8,637 nucleotides of DNA, taken from positions 1 through 8,637 of the forward strand of contig NYXF01000073.1 of NCBI GenBank assembly GCA_002685455.1. Direction: 5' to 3'. The position numbers were made by a program, and so were the translations under genes. This document shows positions 1 to 5,372 of this stretch, piece after piece. Each line of letters begins with the position of its first letter. Within the stretch, counting starts at the first letter, position 1. The stretch is from Porticoccus sp. (GTDB lineage: Bacteria > Pseudomonadota > Gammaproteobacteria > Pseudomonadales > Porticoccaceae). A model generated the notes under the pieces. That model was not told the DNA's origin. It saw nothing but the letters and a program-made list of their open reading frames with translations, and ran no database searches.

Positions 1-313
1 CTTTCTGTATGATAGGTGAGGTCATACTGATATTTTTACTGCCCTGCACTTGAGAGACAGGCGCCGTCATTTCAATTTTTTTTTGAGAAATATTTTCACC
101 AGAAATATAGCGAAATAACTTTTTAAATGCTTTGCTGCCTACTTCCTCGAAATCACCATTTATTTCTACCTCAGCAAGAAGATGTGGCTCATATTTTCGT
201 ATTTCAAAAATTTTTTCATTGAAAATGCTTTTATATGCTGCCTCCTCTATAGCCATAGCACCAGTAGATCCTAAAATTATAGTATAAATAAAGATGCCTA
301 AATTCTTTTTCAA
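1..313 (-). CDS. SOUL-family haem-binding protein, exported (partial, 3' end outside window)
   Basis: The frame is open from a TTG at 311-313 to the window edge, giving 104 codons; the C-terminal part is missing. Residues 1-20 look like a signal peptide: Lys-Lys, a hydrophobic stretch, then Gly-Ala-Met-Ala before Ile-Glu-Glu, so the product is probably periplasmic or a lipid-free exported protein. The mature part carries SOUL-family hallmarks: FEIRKYEPHLLAEV, then GDFEEVGSKAFKKLFRYISG, then KIEMTAPV and a second MTSPI. SOUL/HBP proteins bind haem or related tetrapyrroles in animals; the bacterial members are poorly characterised, so the ligand is inference. The TTG start is chosen because an in-frame TAG lies two codons upstream and a good Shine-Dalgarno (AAGGAAA, 321-327) sits 7 nt before it. 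The next in-frame ATG would remove the signal peptide. It follows the Sel1 gene by 39 nt and is probably co-transcribed with it. Confidence 0.85.
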   Translation of the reverse strand, partial: MKKNLGIFIYTIILGSTGAMAIEEAAYKSIFNEKIFEIRKYEPHLLAEVEINGDFEEVGSKAFKKLFRYISGENISQKKIEMTAPVSQVQGSKNISMTSPIIQK

Positions 314-320
314 TATCTAC

Positions 321-327
321 TTTCCTT
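321..327 (-). promoter_or_regulatory. Ribosome binding site for the SOUL gene, decides a TTG start
   Basis: The minus strand reads AAGGAAA seven nucleotides before TTG at 313-311. An in-frame TAG (319-317) blocks any earlier start, so this site fixes the start codon. Confidence 0.7.
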
Positions 328-352
328 GAAAGCTTTCAATAGAACGTCCGAG

Positions 353-679
353 CTATTTTATATACCTATTTAAATCTAAACTCATCAAGAGTTTTTTATA
401 CCAAGGAGTCCGAAATTTTTTATTTTCTCTTATTAATTTTAATACCTTTTTTGCTTCTACATGACCCTGGTTAGCAGCAGTTTGATACCACATAATTGAC
501 TCATGATAAAAATCAGAGCCTCTACCGGCATACATTACTCCTAAATTGAAGCAGGACTCTGCACCACCATCCTCTACAGCCTGTCTATAAACTTCAAATT
601 CTCTATCATTAAACTTCAAGCTAAAGGATCTCCCAGTATTATCATAGAGCAATTGATCGATTACTGTATGATAATCCAA
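353..679 (-). CDS. Short Sel1-repeat (TPR-like) protein
   Basis: This 108-residue protein has one clear Sel1-like repeat at about residues 37-74, with AESCFNLGVMYAGRG followed by HESIMWYQTAANQGHVEAK; the A-x-N-L-G-x-M-Y and A-A-x-Q-G-H-x-x-A spacing is typical. Sel1 repeats are helical pairs that usually mediate protein-protein contacts, and a single repeat is short for the family. The C-terminal 25 residues are basic (RENKKFRTPWYKK). No signal peptide or membrane segment is seen with this start. The start codon is TTG (677-679) with only a weak upstream purine stretch. The frame stays open upstream to a TAA at 779-781 but contains no ATG, GTG or TTG there, so the true start is uncertain. It heads a probable two-gene unit with the SOUL protein and diverges from the DUF4149 gene. 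The specific role is unknown. Confidence 0.75.
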   Translation of the reverse strand: MDYHTVIDQLLYDNTGRSFSLKFNDREFEVYRQAVEDGGAESCFNLGVMYAGRGSDFYHESIMWYQTAANQGHVEAKKVLKLIRENKKFRTPWYKKLLMSLDLNRYIK

Positions 680-721
680 CTTTTCGCGTTTATCGAATCT
701 ACAAGGAACTAAATTAAAATT

Positions 722-802
722 ATCGTTCGACTTTTTATCGACGGCCCTTTCTACTAAACTATCATTATTAATTTGATTTTAATAAAAAATTCATCGAACG
801 AT
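722..802. repeat. 9-bp inverted repeat flanking the divergent promoter region
   Basis: ATCGTTCGA at 722-730 is matched by its exact reverse complement TCGAACGAT at 794-802, with 63 nt between. The right copy overlaps the proposed -35 of the minus-strand promoter. Paired operators for a regulator, with or without looping, are a possible meaning. Chance cannot be excluded from one sequence. Confidence 0.4.
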
Positions 803-805
803 CAA
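776..805 (-). promoter_or_regulatory. Candidate sigma-70 promoter for the Sel1-SOUL genes
   Basis: Read on the minus strand, TTGATC (805-800) is a 4/6 match to the -35 consensus and TAAAAT (781-776) a 5/6 match to the -10, separated by 18 nt. Transcription would begin near 768 and give a leader of about 90 nt before the TTG at 679. The region is AT-rich, so chance matches are common. No equally good promoter was found for the plus-strand gene. Confidence 0.35.
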
Positions 806-819
806 ACGGAAACTTAATT

Positions 820-1218
820 ATGCAAACAATTAACCATCTTCCCGTATTGTTATCAGGGATCATTATAGGAATGATTATGATGCAAGTTTCAATTATAGCT
901 CCTGCTGTTTTTAAGACAATCGACATACAAGAAGCTGGACCATTTTTAAGAAATGTATTCCCAAAATTATTTCTTGTAGTTTTAATTTTATCACTAACTT
1001 CCTTGCTTTATCTGTATTTTTTTGGAACCAAAGATGGGGTTCCTCTAGCAGTATCATTTGCCACAGCGATAGCTATGACTATATGCTATATTATTGTGCC
1101 AGCGACCAATGCAGCAAAAGATTCTGGAAATGAAGATCAATTCAAAAGGCTTCATACAGTGAGTGTTTTACTTACTTTAACTGTATTAATTATCAACTTA
1201 GGATGGAGTTTTTTTTAG
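820..1218 (+). CDS. DUF4149 (TMEM205-like) membrane protein
   Basis: This 132-residue protein has four predicted membrane helices at about 8-29, 48-68, 73-94 and 113-130. The layout fits the DUF4149/TMEM205-like family: a first helix ending in APAVFKTI, then FLRNVFPKLF, a conserved polar stretch after helix 3 (VPATNAAKDSG), and FKRLHTVSV entering the last helix. The family is widespread in proteobacteria as an inner-membrane protein of unknown biochemical role, so no function is assigned. The ATG at 820 is preceded only by a weak GGAAA about 8 nt upstream. A small membrane-protein gene follows 36 nt downstream on the same strand and is probably co-transcribed. The gene diverges from the Sel1-SOUL pair across a 140-nt region. 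Confidence 0.8.
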   Translation: MQTINHLPVLLSGIIIGMIMMQVSIIAPAVFKTIDIQEAGPFLRNVFPKLFLVVLILSLTSLLYLYFFGTKDGVPLAVSFATAIAMTICYIIVPATNAAKDSGNEDQFKRLHTVSVLLTLTVLIINLGWSFF

Positions 1219-1219
1219 T

Positions 1220-1244
1220 CATCTAGATGTTTTTTTATTTTTTT
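1220..1244 (+). terminator. Palindrome plus T-tracts between the two membrane-protein genes (weak attenuator candidate)
   Basis: The perfect 10-bp palindrome CATCTAGATG (1220-1229) is followed directly by seven Ts, an A and seven more Ts. The hairpin would have only about three stem pairs, so strong termination is unlikely. At most this could be a pause or partial attenuator before the downstream gene. Confidence 0.2.
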
Positions 1245-1254
1245 GGGAGTTTGA

Positions 1255-1464
1255 ATGACTAACTTTGATGTAGGTGTATATGTGTTTCTTGCTATTGCGC
1301 TGAGTGTTCTAGTAGTAGCTATCAAAGTTATGTACAAAAATAGAAATGTTGGAGACCCTAGTCAAGACATTGAAGGTGAAACGCCGATTTTTATTCCACT
1401 ATTAGCCATTGCGACATCTGGCCTAGCATTGGTTCTCATTAAATATTTATTTGACAGTGTTTAA
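1255..1464 (+). CDS. Small two-helix membrane protein, unknown function
   Basis: I do not recognise this 69-residue protein. It has two hydrophobic segments, at about residues 5-26 (VGVYVFLAIALSVLVVAI) and 46-66 (FIPLLAIATSGLALVLIKYL). They are joined by a polar loop with both charges (YKNRNVGDPSQDIEGETP), a hairpin layout typical of small inner-membrane proteins. The start is well supported: GGGAG lies about 5 nt before the ATG at 1255. It sits 36 nt after the DUF4149 gene and ends 52 nt before the convergent CPXCG gene. Co-location suggests it could act with the DUF4149 protein, but nothing in the sequence proves this. Confidence 0.7.
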   Translation: MTNFDVGVYVFLAIALSVLVVAIKVMYKNRNVGDPSQDIEGETPIFIPLLAIATSGLALVLIKYLFDSV

Positions 1465-1471
1465 TTTTATT

Positions 1472-1521
1472 AATAAAAAATAAAGAAATATATACTTGGC
1501 AGATGAATTTGATTTTTTATT
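1472..1521. terminator. AT-only inverted repeat between convergent genes (weak bidirectional terminator candidate)
   Basis: AATAAAAAAT (1472-1481) and its exact reverse complement ATTTTTTATT (1512-1521) are separated by 30 nt. The pair lies between two converging genes, and the right arm includes the stop codon of the CPXCG gene. Each direction ends in a T-rich arm. The stem has no G-C pairs and the loop is long, so this is weak evidence for termination. Confidence 0.25.
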
Positions 1522-1714
1522 CGTTTCCGTCACTTACTTCTAATGAAATAATTACACCCTCCATAACCTCGGTATCTACCTTGTTTGGATTACAACATAT
1601 TTCGCAGTCAAATATTTCTACATTGTGGCCACTAAATTTTGACTCAACTTCTATGTCAATCTCGAACATCTCAAAACAATAATGGCAAGTAATTGGTTGG
1701 TAGTTTGGCATCAT
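1517..1714 (-). CDS. CPXCG-motif cysteine-rich protein (probable zinc-binding)
   Basis: This protein of about 65 residues fits the Cys_rich_CPXCG family of small proteobacterial proteins with unknown role. The first motif is ITCHYC, with His at the usual Pro position (Cys10, Cys13). The second is DCEICCNPN (Cys37, Cys40, Cys41) followed by a strand-rich tail. Two Cys-x2-Cys pairs about 23 residues apart suggest one structural metal site, probably zinc; this is inference. The reading frame begins GTG-ATG-ATG (1717-1709). AAGG at 1720-1723 is only 2 nt from the GTG but 5 nt and 8 nt from the two ATGs, so the ATG at 1714 or 1711 is preferred. It lies about 48 nt downstream of the SlyD gene on the same strand and is probably in the same transcript. 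Confidence 0.75.
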   Translation of the reverse strand: MMPNYQPITCHYCFEMFEIDIEVESKFSGHNVEIFDCEICCNPNKVDTEVMEGVIISLEVSDGNE

Positions 1715-1762
1715 CACAACCTTATTTATATATTTGTTGAGTAGTCTAATTTTTGTGAAATC

Positions 1763-2242
1763 TTAGTTCGACGCAGTGCAACCATCTTTAGTACAGCAAT
1801 CATTCATTTCATCTTGGGAGGTTTCTTTAACATCGACAATCCTGACATCGAAAGTTAAGTCTTTTCCTGCTAAAGGGTGATTTCCATCCACAGTAACTTC
1901 TTCATCAGTAAGTTCGGTTATAATGACTGATAATGCGCCAGTGGACGTTTTTGCCTCAAAACGCATACCAATCTTTATCTCCTGATTCTGGAAATTTGAT
2001 CTTGGTATCTTTTGAACCATTTGCTCTTGTCTTTCTCCATATGCATCTTTTGCTTCAATATTAACAATCAGAATGTCATCTATTTTTTTTCCCTCTAATT
2101 CTTTCTCTAGAGCTGGTAAAATAGTACTTCGACCATGTATATACGTAAAAGGTTTACCTATTGGTGAGGCGTCTAGTGCATTTCCATCTTTATCAGTAAG
2201 TGAATAATTGAATGATACTGTAACGTCTTTGCAAATGTTCAT
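1763..2242 (-). CDS. slyD: SlyD-type FKBP peptidyl-prolyl cis-trans isomerase
   Basis: This 159-residue protein catalyses cis-trans isomerisation of X-Pro bonds and acts as a cytosolic folding chaperone. The N-terminal FKBP part has VSFNYSLTDKDGN, then the SPIGKPFTYIHG stretch and an ILPALEKELEGKK helix. The DAYGERQEQMVQKIPR region opens the insert-in-flap chaperone domain (about 70-120). The protein returns to the FKBP fold at VTVDGNHPLAGKDLTFDVRI, a SlyD signature. No signal peptide is present. E. coli SlyD (196 residues) ends in a long His/Cys-rich metal-binding tail; here the tail is only about 18 residues and has Cys149, Cys150 and Cys155 but no His. The ATG is backed by AAGGA (2249-2253) 6 nt upstream. 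The family call is firm; the exact orthologue name is slightly less certain because of the short tail. Confidence 0.88.
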   Translation of the reverse strand: MNICKDVTVSFNYSLTDKDGNALDASPIGKPFTYIHGRSTILPALEKELEGKKIDDILIVNIEAKDAYGERQEQMVQKIPRSNFQNQEIKIGMRFEAKTSTGALSVIITELTDEEVTVDGNHPLAGKDLTFDVRIVDVKETSQDEMNDCCTKDGCTASN

Positions 2243-2331
2243 CCGAGATCCTTTCTCTATGCAAATAAAATTTATTAGTTTTTACATTAGATTTGCTAAT
2301 AAGGTTAAGCTCATCTACCCACAAACCATAC

Positions 2332-2358
2332 TTTATACAACATGTTCTTTTACATCAA
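2332..2358 (-). promoter_or_regulatory. Candidate promoter for slyD and the CPXCG gene
   Basis: On the minus strand, TTGATG (2358-2353) and TATAAA (2337-2332, 5/6 to the -10 consensus) are 15 nt apart, which is shorter than ideal. A start near 2325 would give a leader of about 80 nt. Confidence is low because the surroundings are AT-rich. Confidence 0.3.
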
Positions 2359-2479
2359 AACTCTATACATTGGAATCTGTATAAATAACCCCTGCCCCCA
2401 ATAACAACACATGCTACAGTAATATATCTTGTAGATATAGATAATATTCTTGAAACATAGCCCCCCACCCCATGAAAAA

Positions 2480-2502
2480 TAGGTAACTTTTTAGGTAACT
2501 TT
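2480..2502. repeat. Tandem direct repeat of TAGGTAACTTT
   Basis: Two identical 11-bp units (2480-2490 and 2492-2502) are separated by one T. A small palindrome AACTTT-C-AAAGTT (2497-2509) overlaps the second unit. The repeat lies about 70 nt beyond the 3' end of tRNA-Leu, a place where integrase arm sites or their remnants can occur, but no other trace of an element is seen. Confidence 0.45.
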
Positions 2503-2574
2503 CAAAGTTTTTATATAGACACAGAGCTGAAACTCAACGGTAGTCTGGGCTGTAGAGCGGTATAAAACTTAGGA

Positions 2575-2661
2575 TGGTGCCCGGAGCCGGAATCGAACCG
2601 GCACGGTGTTTCCACCGAGGGATTTTAAGTCCCTTGCGTCTACCAATTTCGCCATCCGGGC
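2575..2661 (-). tRNA. leuZ: tRNA-Leu(UAA), CCA encoded
   Basis: The minus strand folds as a complete class II tRNA: acceptor GCCCGGA/TCCGGGC, D stem GCG/CGC with GGTAGA, anticodon stem AGGGA/TCCCT around CTTAAAA (anticodon TAA), long variable arm CGGTG-GAAA-CACCG, T stem GCCGG/CCGGC around TTCGATT, discriminator A, and a genomic CCA at 2577-2575. All stems pair perfectly. It is the last gene of the uvrC-pgsA-tRNA block, in the same place as leuZ in E. coli. It reads Leu UUA and, by wobble, UUG codons. Confidence 0.97.
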
Positions 2662-2736
2662 ATATTTAATGGATGGGCTGACTTGCAAAAATTTAGCTCC
2701 AGAGCTTATCCGAGGTCCTAATCTATTTCTATTAAA

Positions 2737-2810
2737 TGGAGGCGCGGGTCGGAATCGAACCGGCGTTAACTGAGTTGCAGTCAGCTGCATGACCACTCTG
2801 CCACCGCGCC
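2737..2810 (-). tRNA. cysT: tRNA-Cys(GCA), CCA encoded
   Basis: The minus strand gives a 74-nt tRNA: acceptor GGCGCGG/CCGCGCC, anticodon stem GCTGA/TCAGT around CTGCAAC (anticodon GCA), T loop TTCGATT, discriminator T (U73, a known identity element for Cys tRNA), and a genomic CCA at 2739-2737. The T stem GCCGG/CCGAC has one C·A mismatch at the second pair; all others pair. It lies 75 nt upstream of tRNA-Leu and 84 nt after pgsA, matching the cysT-leuZ order of E. coli, though no tRNA-Gly precedes it here. Confidence 0.96.
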
Positions 2811-2894
2811 TAACGAAGCCAGAATTGTAACCGACAGGCTTACCAAATAACAGTGCAAGAATAGATAATCTAATTATACTGAAGATTATTTTAT

Positions 2895-3464
2895 TTAATC
2901 ACGAGCATCTGGCTTCGAGGATAGCTCAGGCCATGCTGTACGCAAATAAATAATCATAGTCCACAATGTCAAAATAGCTGCGACATATAATAAAACGATG
3001 CCTACTACATCCCATTCAGGATATTTTTCTGGATCGACTGCCAAAAGTACGGTGATAGCAACCATTTGTAAAACTGTTTTAACCTTACCCAAATAGCTAA
3101 CGGCAACACTTGTTCTTTGGCCGAGTTCTGCCATCCATTCGCGTAAAGCGGAAACAACAATTTCTCGGCTCACGATAACAAGTGCAGGTAAGGCAAATAC
3201 TGCAGTAGCATGCACTTGAAGTAAAACAAGTAAAGCTGCAGAAACAATTAACTTATCTGCAACAGGATCTAAAAAAGCGCCAAATGGAGTAAATTGATTG
3301 AGCTTCCTTGCCAAATAGCCGTCCAGCCAATCAGTCATCGCAGCAATAGCAAAAATAACTGCTGCTGCAAAATGCTTACCTTCCCAAGGTAAATAAAAAA
3401 CAACGACAAATATTGGTATCATTAAGATACGAATGAGTGTCAGTATATTAGGTAAATTCCACAT
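2895..3464 (-). CDS. pgsA: CDP-diacylglycerol-glycerol-3-phosphate 3-phosphatidyltransferase
   Basis: This inner-membrane enzyme transfers the phosphatidyl group from CDP-diacylglycerol to glycerol-3-phosphate, the committed step to phosphatidylglycerol and cardiolipin. At 189 residues it is close to the E. coli enzyme (182). The full CDP-alcohol phosphotransferase motif D-G-x2-A-R-x8-G-x3-D-x3-D is present: Asp48, Gly49, Ala52, Arg53, Gly62, Asp66, Asp70; these aspartates bind metal and substrate in the family. N-terminal WNLPNILTLIRI is typical of PgsA, and several hydrophobic helices follow (about 13-25, 32-44, 75-95, 120-135, 150-172). It follows uvrC by 40 nt, the conserved uvrC-pgsA pair. 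No clear Shine-Dalgarno precedes the ATG, so expression may rely on coupling or on the AT-rich leader. Confidence 0.96.
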   Translation of the reverse strand: MWNLPNILTLIRILMIPIFVVVFYLPWEGKHFAAAVIFAIAAMTDWLDGYLARKLNQFTPFGAFLDPVADKLIVSAALLVLLQVHATAVFALPALVIVSREIVVSALREWMAELGQRTSVAVSYLGKVKTVLQMVAITVLLAVDPEKYPEWDVVGIVLLYVAAILTLWTMIIYLRTAWPELSSKPDARD

Positions 3465-3504
3465 ATTTTATTTGCCAAGGGTGCAAGAAATTAATGATTA
3501 TAAC

Positions 3505-5370
3505 TTACTCATTATGAAGGGTACTGTAAATAGCTTCTGCAACCTTATTACTAATATTAGGTACACGAGAAAGCTCTGCAACGCTGGCTCGCTTAACCTC
3601 ATTGATGTCTCCAAAGAAACGTAGTAATTCACGCCTACGTTTGGCTCCAACTCCCTTAATATCCTCTAATGTCGATGCTCTTCGTTTTTTGTCTCTTTGC
3701 TGCCTATGCCCGGTGATGGCAAAACGATGAGCCTCATCTCTAATTTGCTGAATCAAAAGAAGTGCTGCTGAATCAGTACCTAAAATCAACTCTTTAAAAT
3801 TATGATCCTTTGCTTCTTCATTAAATTGCGGAGCTAGTAACAAAGTTTCAAATCCAGCTTTTCTGGTTTTTCCTTTTGCTACACCTACGATTTGCACACC
3901 AATAATGCCAAGCTCACTTAGTACATTAACTGCTTTTTTAAGTTGTCCTAAACCACCATCTATCAGCAAAATATCAGGTAATTTATGTTCGCCCTCTTGT
4001 AGTCTCTTATAACGTCTACTTAAAGCTTGCTTCATAGCAGCATAGTCATCTCCTGATGCTACGTCCTTAATATTAAAGCGACGATAATCGGATTTCAGGG
4101 GTCCGTTAGTATCAAATACAACGCAAGATCCTACTGTAGCCTCACCGCTACTGTGACTTATATCAAAGCACTCAAGTCGAGCAGGAAGCTCCTCCAAACT
4201 CAAAGCGCTCCTCAATGCTTCGAATTTTTGAAGCAAATTTTGTTTAGATGCAATTAAGCTTTTGAGATTTTGGACAGCGGTTTTTTCTGCTAACTTAACC
4301 CATTTAGCCCTAATAGTTCTTACTCCAGATTTAATATCAATTTTATATCCAGCTAAGGTCGATATTGCAGAAGAGTATAAATGATGACCATTAAGAGCCA
4401 TACTCACAATAATTTCTTTTGGAAAATCACTTTTGGTCCCATCGCGTAAATAATATTGTGGGATAAAATTCTCTAATATTTCTTGCGGCGAAGATGCTAA
4501 CGGGGTGTGTGGATAAAAAGTTCTGCTTCCCATCATTCTTCCCTGACGTATAAAAAGTATGTGGACGCAGCCTTGTGAGCTTTCATATGCTGTAGCTATT
4601 ACATCGATATTTTTATTACCTGATTCTACAATTTGTTCAGCTTGTATCTTTCTTAATGCTGTAATTTGATCTCGTAAAAGGGCTGCGTTCTCAAAATTAA
4701 GATTTTTAGAAGATAGATCCATTTCTTCCTCAAATTTTTTTATAAGATAATCACTTTTTCCCTCAAGGAACATCTTAGTGTGCTCAACATCTTTTTTATA
4801 ATCTGCTGGGGATATAAGATCAACACATGGTGCTGTACACCTATCAATTTGGTACTGCAGACAAGGTCGGGACCGATTTTTGAAAAAGGTATCTTCGCAT
4901 TGCCTGACTTTAAATGTTTTTTGCAAGAAAGCCATGCTTTCACGAACTGCGTATATACTTGGGAATGGTCCAAAATAACTACCTTTTTTTCTCTTGGGCC
5001 CTCGGTGAAAAGATAACTGTGGGTACTGATCTTTATCTGACAATAATATATGCGGATAAGACTTATCATCCCTTAGTAAAATGTTATAGGGAGGTAAGTT
5101 TTGCTTAATAAGGTTCTGCTCGAGTAATAATGCTTCGATCTCTGTCTCCGTTACAGTTACATCAATAGAAATGATACGTTGTACTAATGCTTTGGTTTTT
5201 GCAGGTAATTGTGACTTGGAGAAATAACTAGCAACTCGCTTACGTAGGTTTTTTGCTTTACCTATGTATAGAACTGCTCCACTTGCATCAAGCATCTGGT
5301 ATATTCCTGGTCTTTGGGTAAGAGACGCAAGGAACGACTTAGAATCAAACTCTGATATTTTAGTCATCAT
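3505..5370 (-). CDS. uvrC: Excinuclease ABC subunit C (nucleotide excision repair nuclease)
   Basis: UvrC is recruited to the UvrB-DNA lesion complex and cuts on both sides of the damage. At 621 residues it is full length (E. coli 610). The GIY-YIG domain for the 3' cut shows GIY (22-24) and YIG (35-37) with Arg43. Cys158, Cys170, Cys178 and Cys182 have the same spacing as the four iron-sulphur ligands reported for E. coli UvrC. A UVR/UvrB-contact helix lies at about 203-240. The RNase H-like nuclease for the 5' cut has Asp403 (CFDISH), Asp441/442 (GDDY), Asp471 (LIDGG) and His548 (DEAHRF). Two helix-hairpin-helix motifs end the protein (about 565-620). The start is ATG-ATG (5370 or 5367), only 2 nt after the murB stop; an AGG inside the murB tail is 5 or 8 nt upstream, so translation is probably coupled to murB. 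Confidence 0.98.
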   Translation of the reverse strand: MMTKISEFDSKSFLASLTQRPGIYQMLDASGAVLYIGKAKNLRKRVASYFSKSQLPAKTKALVQRIISIDVTVTETEIEALLLEQNLIKQNLPPYNILLRDDKSYPHILLSDKDQYPQLSFHRGPKRKKGSYFGPFPSIYAVRESMAFLQKTFKVRQCEDTFFKNRSRPCLQYQIDRCTAPCVDLISPADYKKDVEHTKMFLEGKSDYLIKKFEEEMDLSSKNLNFENAALLRDQITALRKIQAEQIVESGNKNIDVIATAYESSQGCVHILFIRQGRMMGSRTFYPHTPLASSPQEILENFIPQYYLRDGTKSDFPKEIIVSMALNGHHLYSSAISTLAGYKIDIKSGVRTIRAKWVKLAEKTAVQNLKSLIASKQNLLQKFEALRSALSLEELPARLECFDISHSSGEATVGSCVVFDTNGPLKSDYRRFNIKDVASGDDYAAMKQALSRRYKRLQEGEHKLPDILLIDGGLGQLKKAVNVLSELGIIGVQIVGVAKGKTRKAGFETLLLAPQFNEEAKDHNFKELILGTDSAALLLIQQIRDEAHRFAITGHRQQRDKKRRASTLEDIKGVGAKRRRELLRFFGDINEVKRASVAELSRVPNISNKVAEAIYSTLHNE

Positions 5371-5372
5371 GA

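Larger units (their letters stand above)
2243..2574. other. Gene-free spacer between slyD and tRNA-Leu
   Basis: These 332 bases contain no coding frame I can support. They hold the slyD ribosome binding site and a candidate promoter; an inverted repeat TATACA/TGTATA (2364-2369 and 2378-2383); a hairpin TATATCT-TGT-AGATATA (2423-2439); and two C-runs on the plus strand (CCCCTGCCCCC at 2389-2399, CCCCCCACCCC near 2461-2471) that stand out in AT-rich DNA. Beside the tRNA end they hold a tandem copy of TAGGTAACTTT (2480-2502). No integrase or transposase fragment was recognised. Confidence 0.6.

Noticed and set aside
74..85. Possible frameshift at a run of nine As (minus strand) in the SOUL gene
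   Set aside because: Codon-by-codon reading shows CAA-AAA-AAA-ATT-GAA staying in frame into the conserved KIEMTAPV motif, so the gene is intact up to the window edge.
2526..2565. Plus-strand stretch resembling a tRNA D arm (ACTCAACGGTAGT, then TGTAGAGCGG)
   Set aside because: No acceptor pairing, anticodon stem or TTCGA T loop can be built around it, so it is not a tRNA or a recognisable tRNA fragment.
2662..2736. AGCTC-CA-GAGCT in the tRNA spacer as a terminator or processing hairpin
   Set aside because: Five base pairs with a two-base loop cannot form a stable hairpin, and there is no T-tract; it is probably chance.
2569..2796. A 75-codon minus-strand open frame across the two tRNAs
   Set aside because: It runs through the complete cloverleaves of tRNA-Cys and tRNA-Leu and has no protein-like character; it is a by-product of the tRNA sequences.
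4740..5108. Overlapping open frames on both strands inside uvrC
   Set aside because: They are out of frame with a fully conserved UvrC sequence, have no ribosome binding sites and show no family motifs.
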